The notes beneath the pieces were generated by a model. It was not told where the DNA came from, did no database searches, and saw nothing but the letters and a program-made list of their open reading frames with translations. From assembly GCA_002350465.1 (NCBI GenBank), contig DEEW01000037.1, forward strand, positions 1,923 to 13,434: a stretch of 11,512 nt of DNA. Reading direction: 5' to 3'. Source of the DNA: Lachnospiraceae bacterium UBA2868 (lineage in GTDB: Bacteria; Bacillota_A; Clostridia; Lachnospirales; Lachnospiraceae). Below, piece after piece: positions 6,792-11,512 of the stretch. The position numbers and the translations under genes were made by a program. Numbering within the stretch: the stretch's first letter is position 1; each line of letters begins with the position of its first letter.

Positions 6792-6817
6792 ACATTTACA
6801 TAAAAATTTAGTAGAAT
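6789..6817 (+). promoter_or_regulatory. Candidate SigA-type promoter for motA-motB-fliL and downstream genes
   Basis: TAGACA (6789-6794; 5 of 6 to TTGACA) and TAGAAT (6812-6817; 5 of 6 to TATAAT) are separated by exactly 17 bases of A/T-rich sequence. Transcription would begin near 6824, giving a leader of about 36 bases to motA. The -35 box starts in the CTAG end of the palindrome, so the element may have supplied half of the promoter. This is the best vegetative promoter I see in the window; experimental support is lacking. Confidence 0.5.
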
Positions 6818-6859
6818 CTTACCGTATGGGTATTTTTGTAACTAGGATGGTGTAAAGAT

Positions 6860-7657
6860 TTGGATATTGCAACCGTAGTAGGTGTTGTTGCCGGTCTCAT
6901 ATTCATGATTGTGTCTATTTTCATAGGACAGGACGGACCGGCCGGCATCAAATACTTCCTCGATGCACCCTCCGCCATGATAACATTCGGTGGAGCGTTT
7001 GCAGCCATATTCGGCGGCACGAGCATCAAGGATTTTCTAAACGGATTAAAGAGCGCCAAGATCGCTTTCATGCACGGAAGCGAGGATCCCGGCGCCATCA
7101 TACAGAAGATAATAGATCTTTCTAACGTAGCGCGTAAGGAAGGTCTGCTCTCGCTAGAAGAAGCAGCCTCAGGTCTTGATGATGTATTTCTCCAAAAAGG
7201 GGTTATGCTCATTGTCGACGGTACAGATCCCGACCTTGTAAGAGGGATACTGGAAACCGAACTTATCAGTATAGAAGAGCGACATAAAACCAATATTTCA
7301 TTCTGGGAAGATCTTGGCGGTATGGGTCCCGCATGGGGTATGATAGGTACTCTGCTGGGACTTGTTATGATGCTTTATCATATGGATGATGTGGCAGCTC
7401 TTGGCCCCAACATGGCCGTTGCTCTCATCACCACATTTTACGGTTCCGTTCTTGCAAACTGGATATGCGCACCGTTCGCGTCCAAACTTAAAAAGGTTAA
7501 CGGAGCCGAGATCAAAGTTAAGGAAATAACCATCGAAGGTCTCCTGTCAATACAGGCAGGTGAGAACCCGAGAGTTATTGAAGAGAAACTCAAATCGTTC
7601 CTGGCACCCGGTGAAAGAGGGTCGTCCGGCGGTGAAGAAGGGGGAGGCGAAGAGTAG
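6860..7657 (+). CDS. motA: MotA, flagellar stator subunit
   Basis: MotA forms, as a pentamer around two MotB, the ion-driven stator that turns the rotor via FliG. The 265 residues have four membrane helices (about 4-23, 35-52, 153-174, 182-206) and the large cytoplasmic loop between helices 2 and 3. That loop carries the charged ARKEGLLSLEEA stretch (91-102), where the FliG-contacting residues lie in E. coli MotA. The conserved stator prolines are present: P157 in GGMGPAWGMIGTLLG and P183 in ALGPNMAVALI. The start is TTG: an in-frame stop at 6839-6841 leaves no ATG or GTG upstream of it, and AGGATGG (6844-6850) is 9 bases away. The C-terminus is a Gly/Glu tail (GERGSSGGEEGGGEE) whose DNA doubles as the motB ribosome site. 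The stop overlaps the motB start by one base. The coupling ion cannot be called from sequence alone. Confidence 0.95.
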   Translation: MDIATVVGVVAGLIFMIVSIFIGQDGPAGIKYFLDAPSAMITFGGAFAAIFGGTSIKDFLNGLKSAKIAFMHGSEDPGAIIQKIIDLSNVARKEGLLSLEEAASGLDDVFLQKGVMLIVDGTDPDLVRGILETELISIEERHKTNISFWEDLGGMGPAWGMIGTLLGLVMMLYHMDDVAALGPNMAVALITTFYGSVLANWICAPFASKLKKVNGAEIKVKEITIEGLLSIQAGENPRVIEEKLKSFLAPGERGSSGGEEGGGEE

Positions 7658-8472
7658 TGGCCAAGCGCAAAGAAGAAGAGCCGCCTAAAGGCGCGCCGGC
7701 GTGGCAATCGACCTTTGCCGACCTGATGAACCTTCTGCTGTGTTTCTTCGTTATGCTTTTTGCTATGTCGACGATAGACGCAGAGAAATTCGCATTGGTT
7801 GCGGCAAGTTTTTCACAGACATTTTCCATATTTGATTCAGGCGGATCTTCACTTTTGGAAGGCCTTCTGATAAACAACGGGGTCAGCCAGTTATCCCAGC
7901 TTGATGAGTACATGAACACAATGGGCATGGCTGCGGACTCCTCGGAAGAATCAGAAGAATATCAGGAGTTTGATGAAAAGGTATCCGATGTTCAGGAGGA
8001 AATGCTCAAGCAGAACGAGCAGCTTGCGGAGAAGATAGAGGAAGCTCTTGCGGAGCAAAATCTTTCCGGGGATATAGATGTGGATTTCACGAGCCAGTAT
8101 GTGGAGCTTACACTTAACGGTGCGTTGCTTTTCGACTCGGGAGATTCCGAACTCAAACCCGAATCCCTTCCGCTTATGGAAAAGGTCGGAGTCATATTGC
8201 AAAAGTATGCAGAGTCCACGATTGAGGTTGAGGGACACACCGATAACGTACCCATACATACGTCAAGGTTTGCCAACAATAATGAGTTATCAAGCGCAAG
8301 AGCTCTGTCGGTGTTTGACTATCTAGTAGAAAACACCAATTTGATTCCTGCAAATATCAAACATTCGGGTCGCGGGGAGTATATCCCGGTTGCCGATAAC
8401 TCAACTCCGGAGGGAAGAGCTAAAAACCGTCGTGTTGAGATCAAGATATATAATGCTTTAGCTGCACCTTAA
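7657..8472 (+). CDS. motB: MotB, peptidoglycan-anchored stator subunit
   Basis: MotB anchors the stator to peptidoglycan and carries the ion-binding aspartate. The 271 residues start with a short basic cytoplasmic segment, then one membrane helix (about 23-41) preceded by the MotB motif PAWQSTFADLMNLLLCFF, in which D22 corresponds to the ion-binding Asp32 of E. coli. Residues about 95-135 are an acidic, Gln/Glu-rich linker and plug region. The OmpA-like peptidoglycan-binding domain (about 150-265) shows VEGHTDNVPI, ELSSARALSVFDYL and NRRVEIKI. The start is GTG at 7657 within TAGTG, overlapping the motA stop by one base; GGGGAGG (7641-7647) lies 9 bases upstream. That arrangement points to translational coupling and matched synthesis with MotA. 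Confidence 0.95.
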   Translation: MAKRKEEEPPKGAPAWQSTFADLMNLLLCFFVMLFAMSTIDAEKFALVAASFSQTFSIFDSGGSSLLEGLLINNGVSQLSQLDEYMNTMGMAADSSEESEEYQEFDEKVSDVQEEMLKQNEQLAEKIEEALAEQNLSGDIDVDFTSQYVELTLNGALLFDSGDSELKPESLPLMEKVGVILQKYAESTIEVEGHTDNVPIHTSRFANNNELSSARALSVFDYLVENTNLIPANIKHSGRGEYIPVADNSTPEGRAKNRRVEIKIYNALAAP

Positions 8473-8506
8473 TGGCGTGGCTCACGAAATGAAGGAGCCA
8501 AATGTT

Positions 8507-9034
8507 ATGAAAAAAAACTTAATGTCGGTAATTATACTGGCGCTTGTTGTGGTCAATCTGGTTCTTACAGCGATCATCATGTTTTCAACGGTGTCCGCCA
8601 ACCGTAAGACTATAGCTCTTGTTGATGATATTGCCGGAATACTTAATCTTGAACTGGAAAGCGGAGCGGCTGCCGGTGAAGCCGCAGCCGAAGAGGCTGT
8701 TGTACCGCCCGAGAATTCCGAGGTATATGATATAGCTGACGCTATGACAATAGCACTTAGGTCTGACGGAGACGGCAAGGATCATTTCGCTATGTGCTCG
8801 GTTTCGTTTTCAATCAACAACCAGCATGATGACTACAAGACATACCAGCCTATGCTGGCGGCAAAAGAGAGTAAGATAAAAAGCGAGATAATTGAGGTTG
8901 TTGGTAAGTACACCAAGGAGGAAGCTCAGGCAAACGTTCACGGTATCGAGGCTGAAATTCTTGCCAAAGTTCAGGAAATGTTTAATTCAGACTTTGTGTA
9001 TGAGGCGTACTTTAGAGATATTAAATTTCAATAG
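8507..9034 (+). CDS. fliL: FliL, stator-associated membrane protein
   Basis: FliL is a single-pass membrane protein that surrounds or stabilises the stator units near the basal body. The 175-residue form has a membrane helix at about 6-28 (SVIILALVVVNLVLTAIIMF), an Ala/Glu/Gly-rich linker (about 50-68), and a C-terminal FliL domain ending DFVYEAYFRDIKFQ, the pattern of the family's terminal beta strand. An in-frame GTG at 8477 would add ten residues (MAHEMKEPNV), but AAGGAG (8491-8496) lies inside that stretch with a 10-base spacer to the ATG at 8507, and the Lys-rich MKKN start is typical for FliL, so 8507 is chosen. It follows motB by 34 bases and precedes fliM, the standard Gram-positive order. 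Confidence 0.88.
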   Translation: MKKNLMSVIILALVVVNLVLTAIIMFSTVSANRKTIALVDDIAGILNLELESGAAAGEAAAEEAVVPPENSEVYDIADAMTIALRSDGDGKDHFAMCSVSFSINNQHDDYKTYQPMLAAKESKIKSEIIEVVGKYTKEEAQANVHGIEAEILAKVQEMFNSDFVYEAYFRDIKFQ

Positions 9035-9083
9035 ATTTTAACAAGGTGGGTCCCTCCTGCCAACATGAAGTGAGGTGAGCTTA

Positions 9084-10070
9084 ATGGGCGAAGTTCTCTC
9101 GCAAAATGAGATTGACAGTCTGCTTCAAGCCCTAAGCTCAGGCGAACTTGACGCGGAAGACATCAATAACATTGACGAGCGATCGGCCAAAAGTTACGAT
9201 TTCAGACGCCCTGCAAAATTTTCAAAAGAGCATCTTCGAACACTCGAGATAATATTCGAACATTACGGCCGTTTGCTTTCGACAAACCTGCCGGTATATC
9301 TTCGAAAAAATATACAGGTCAGCGTTGTCAATTCGGAAGCGTGTACCTTCTCGGAATTTTCAACGGCACTAGCTAATCCGGTTTTGCTGGCGGTTGTAAA
9401 CTTCGATCCACTCGGAGGAAATATACTTCTCGAGATAGCCGCAAATCTGGGATACGCGATCATCGACAGAATGCTTGGAGGTCAGGGAAATCCGCTTGAT
9501 AAGAGCAGGGATTTTTCCGAAATTGAAAGGTCGATCATTGATAAGATCATAACCGTATGTGTACAGCTTCTGAGAGAGCCGTGGAAGAACGTTACGGATA
9601 TCAATCCTTTTCTGGAGAGGATCGAAACCAATCCGCAGTTCGCACAGATAATTGCTCCGTCGGAAATGATCGCGATCGTAACTATCAACATCAAGATAGG
9701 CGATGTAGAAGGCCTCATGAACATATGTCTCCCGTACTTTACGCTTGAATCCGTCATGGATAAACTTAATACCAAGTACTGGTATGCTAACATGAAGGAC
9801 AACAACGGCGAGGAATTCGGAGAACATATTGAGACGGTTATCAGAAAAGTTTCAATGCCGATCAAGGCTGTGCTGGGAAGAAGCACAATAACGGTCAGCG
9901 ATTTTGTCAATCTCCAGCTTGGGGATATCATAAAGCTTGGAAGCAAGGTTGATTCCGAACTTGACATATACGTAGGGAATATACAGAAATTTAAAGCCCT
10001 GCCGGGTACATCTAGGGACGGATATGCAGTCAGAATCACAGAAGTTCTTAGAGAGGAGGAAAAAGTATAG
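9084..10070 (+). CDS. fliM: FliM, flagellar switch protein
   Basis: FliM forms the C-ring with FliG and FliN/FliY and receives CheY-P to set the direction of rotation. The 328-residue product has the N-terminal CheY-binding peptide (GEVLSQNEIDSLLQAL, residues 2-17), a CheC-like middle domain (about 40-235) with the conserved FliG-contact motif GGQG (132-135), and a C-terminal SpoA/FliN-like domain (about 255-325; MPIKAVLGRSTITVSDFVNL, then LGDIIKLGSKVDSELDIYVG). An in-frame GTG at 9075 would add three residues, but it lies within the GTGAGG ribosome site; ATG at 9084, 8 bases after it, gives the usual MGEVLSQNEID start. Only three bases separate its stop from the fliY ATG, so the two switch proteins are probably translated together. 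Confidence 0.96.
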   Translation: MGEVLSQNEIDSLLQALSSGELDAEDINNIDERSAKSYDFRRPAKFSKEHLRTLEIIFEHYGRLLSTNLPVYLRKNIQVSVVNSEACTFSEFSTALANPVLLAVVNFDPLGGNILLEIAANLGYAIIDRMLGGQGNPLDKSRDFSEIERSIIDKIITVCVQLLREPWKNVTDINPFLERIETNPQFAQIIAPSEMIAIVTINIKIGDVEGLMNICLPYFTLESVMDKLNTKYWYANMKDNNGEEFGEHIETVIRKVSMPIKAVLGRSTITVSDFVNLQLGDIIKLGSKVDSELDIYVGNIQKFKALPGTSRDGYAVRITEVLREEEKV

Positions 10071-10073
10071 AGT

Positions 10074-11327
10074 ATGGATGGAATGTTATCACAAGACGAA
10101 ATAAATGCTCTGCTTAATGGCGGAATACCGGACGCACCTGCCGATGATGCAGCTGCCGGCGCTCCTTCCGATACATCTTCTGCGCCTCCTTCTTCCAGTG
10201 GTGAGGATCTGACAGATGAGGAAAAAGATGCGGTCGGTGAAGTTGCCAATATCAGTATGGGCACTTCGGCAACAACGCTTTATTCCCTTGTCAACCGAAA
10301 GGTAAATATAACCACACCCGTTGTTGACATGTGTACATGGGATCGTATCATAGAAGAGTATGAGAGACCTTGTGTATTCATTAAAATCAAATATACAGTC
10401 GGTCTTGAAGGCACCAACATCTTGATACTGAAGGAAGATGATGTTAAGATCATAACTGATCTGATGATGGGTGGAGACGGTACGAACGTCGAGGGATCCG
10501 AGCTTACGGATATTCATTTGTCGGCAATCTCGGAGGCCATGAACCAGATGATGGGTTCATCAGCCACGTCGCTTTCATCAATGCTGGGAAGGATGATAGA
10601 CATCAGCCCGCCCGAAGCAAGCCTTGTTGATGTGGGAGAGCTGGAATCACAAGAGGATATTTCATCGTTCCTGCTCGGGCGATTTGTACGTATCACATTC
10701 AGGATGCAGATAGAGGATCTTGTTGACAGCAAGATCATGCAATTGTATCCTATTGACTTTGCAAAGAATCTTTATGATTACTTCATGGACAGTCAGGAAC
10801 CCGAAGCACCTCCGGCACCCGAACCTGCCGCTCCGACAATGGCACCTCCTTCAATGGGAGCACCGAGTGTTGCGGCACCAAGTATGGGAGCACCGAGTAT
10901 GCCGCCACCTTCAATGGGAATGCCTACGATGGGTGCGCCGGGAATGGGGGCACCTGGAATGGATTTCTCAATGGGAATGGGTATGCAGCCTCAGATGGGC
11001 GCACCGCAGCAGATGGGCATGCCTATGCCGAACGTAAATATCCAGCCTGCAAGCTTTACTCCGTTCTCAATGGACGTAAATGCAATGCAGTCCCAGGAGA
11101 ATATATCGCTTATCAAAGATGTTCCGCTTGAAGTTACTGTCGAATTAGGCAGGACAAGTAAAGCAATTTCTGATATACTTGATTTTGCACCCGGAACTAT
11201 CATAGAATTAGATAAGATTGCCGGCGAGCCTGTAGACGTTCTTGTAAACGGCAAGCTTGTGGCTAAAGGTGAAGTAGTAGTAATTGAAGAAAACTTTGGT
11301 GTAAGAGTCACCGAAATAATCAACTAA
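10074..11327 (+). CDS. fliY: FliY, switch protein with CheC-like phosphatase and FliN domains
   Basis: FliY replaces FliN in many Gram-positive and some other flagella and also dephosphorylates CheY-P at the switch. Residues 4-17 (MLSQDEINALLNGG) are a CheY-binding peptide like that of FliM. The CheC-like domain (about 45-240) has both phosphatase sites in the D/S-x3-E-x2-N-x22-P form: D52, E56, N59, P82, and S150, E154, N157, P180. Residues about 242-330 are a Met/Gly/Ala/Pro repeat linker. Residues 345-417 are the FliN/SpoA domain (LIKDVPLEVTVELGRTSKAI, PGTIIELDKIAGEPVDVLVN, VRVTEIIN). The length of 417 exceeds the roughly 380 of B. subtilis FliY, mainly in the linker. AGGAGG (10054-10059) is 14 bases from the ATG, longer than usual; an alternative ATG at 10083 is even further away. 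cheY follows 21 bases later. Confidence 0.96.
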   Translation: MDGMLSQDEINALLNGGIPDAPADDAAAGAPSDTSSAPPSSSGEDLTDEEKDAVGEVANISMGTSATTLYSLVNRKVNITTPVVDMCTWDRIIEEYERPCVFIKIKYTVGLEGTNILILKEDDVKIITDLMMGGDGTNVEGSELTDIHLSAISEAMNQMMGSSATSLSSMLGRMIDISPPEASLVDVGELESQEDISSFLLGRFVRITFRMQIEDLVDSKIMQLYPIDFAKNLYDYFMDSQEPEAPPAPEPAAPTMAPPSMGAPSVAAPSMGAPSMPPPSMGMPTMGAPGMGAPGMDFSMGMGMQPQMGAPQQMGMPMPNVNIQPASFTPFSMDVNAMQSQENISLIKDVPLEVTVELGRTSKAISDILDFAPGTIIELDKIAGEPVDVLVNGKLVAKGEVVVIEENFGVRVTEIIN

Positions 11328-11348
11328 GCTAGATAGAGGAGAAAAACG

Positions 11349-11512
11349 ATGGCAAAAAACATTCTTATCTGTGATGATGCAGCATTCATGCGCATGATGA
11401 TCAAGGACATTCTGTCAAAGAACGGCTATAACGTAGCCGGCGAAGCAGAGAATGGTGCAAAGGCTGTGGAGAAGTATTCCGAACTGAAACCCGACCTTGT
11501 CCTCATGGACAT
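11349..11512 (+). CDS. cheY: CheY, chemotaxis response regulator (3'-partial)
   Basis: CheY is the single-domain response regulator that, when phosphorylated by CheA, binds the FliM and FliY N-terminal peptides. The window contains 54 complete codons. MAKNILICDDAAFMRMMIKD holds the Mg-binding acidic pair D9/D10, and the segment ends at VLMD with D54, the expected phosphoacceptor, as the last full codon; the conserved Thr and Lys lie beyond the edge. AGAGGAG (11335-11341) with a 7-base spacer supports the start. A single-domain CheY immediately after fliY is the standard order in Bacillus and Clostridia, which argues against a larger response regulator, but the C-terminus cannot be seen. Confidence 0.9.
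   Translation, partial: MAKNILICDDAAFMRMMIKDILSKNGYNVAGEAENGAKAVEKYSELKPDLVLMD

Noticed and set aside
8392..8399. Perfect sigma-28 -10 octamer GCCGATAA
   Set aside because: It encodes part of the MotB OmpA-like domain and there is no TAAA-like box 14-16 bases upstream; used only to gauge the chance rate.
9482..10264. Long antisense ORF (260 codons) opposite fliM/fliY
   Set aside because: It lies across two strongly conserved genes, has Ser-rich low-complexity content typical of a reverse-frame shadow, and no ribosome site or family resemblance.
10720..11037. Plus-strand ORF (105 codons) in another frame inside fliY, rich in Trp/Arg/His
   Set aside because: Its composition is the frameshifted reading of the ATG-GGN-GCN-CCN repeat; fliY continues intact through it to its FliN domain.
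1..11512. CRISPR array, tRNA/rRNA, prophage or toxin-antitoxin genes
   Set aside because: No regularly spaced repeats, RNA gene motifs, integrase/transposase or TA-like pairs were seen; coding content is continuous flagellar genes.

Overview
The window is part of a flagellar and chemotaxis (fla/che) operon from a motile Gram-positive bacterium, most likely a Clostridia member of the Lachnospiraceae (Roseburia/Butyrivibrio type). This rests on gene order (fliI-fliJ-motE-like-fliK-flgD-TIGR02530 gene-flgE-motA-motB-fliL-fliM-fliY-cheY), a FliY-type switch protein (CheC-like plus FliN domains), strong AGGAGG-type ribosome binding sites, and the TIGR02530 gene between flgD and flgE. The genus is only a guess. 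All genes are on the + strand. Both ends are cut by the window: fliI lacks its N-terminus and cheY stops at its phosphoacceptor aspartate.

Layout. Positions 1-2427 hold export-apparatus genes: the ATPase FliI, its stalk/chaperone partner FliJ, and a membrane protein with a coiled coil and an MgtE-N-like C-terminus (MotE/YlxF type). Positions 2521-6711 hold hook assembly: FliK (length control), FlgD (hook cap), a conserved small flagellar-operon protein, and FlgE (hook). Positions 6860-9034 hold the stator: MotA, MotB and FliL. Positions 9084-11512 hold the switch and its signal: FliM, FliY and CheY. CheY-P binds the N-terminal peptides of FliM and FliY, and FliY also carries two intact CheC-type phosphatase sites. 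No gap exceeds 300 bases.

The less ordinary content lies in three intergenic stretches. (1) Between fliI and fliJ, about 105 bp fold into several hairpins, closed by GTGCGGG/CCCGCAC and flanked by TTAAGG direct repeats; this looks like an inserted small repeat. (2) Upstream of flgE is a structured leader with a sigma-28-like box. (3) Between flgE and motA is a long palindrome whose right edge runs into a good vegetative-type promoter (TAGACA-N17-TAGAAT). The usual flbD/swrD gene of that position is absent. I see no wholly new system; the value is in these insertions, the missing flbD, and some unusual protein extensions and linkers.
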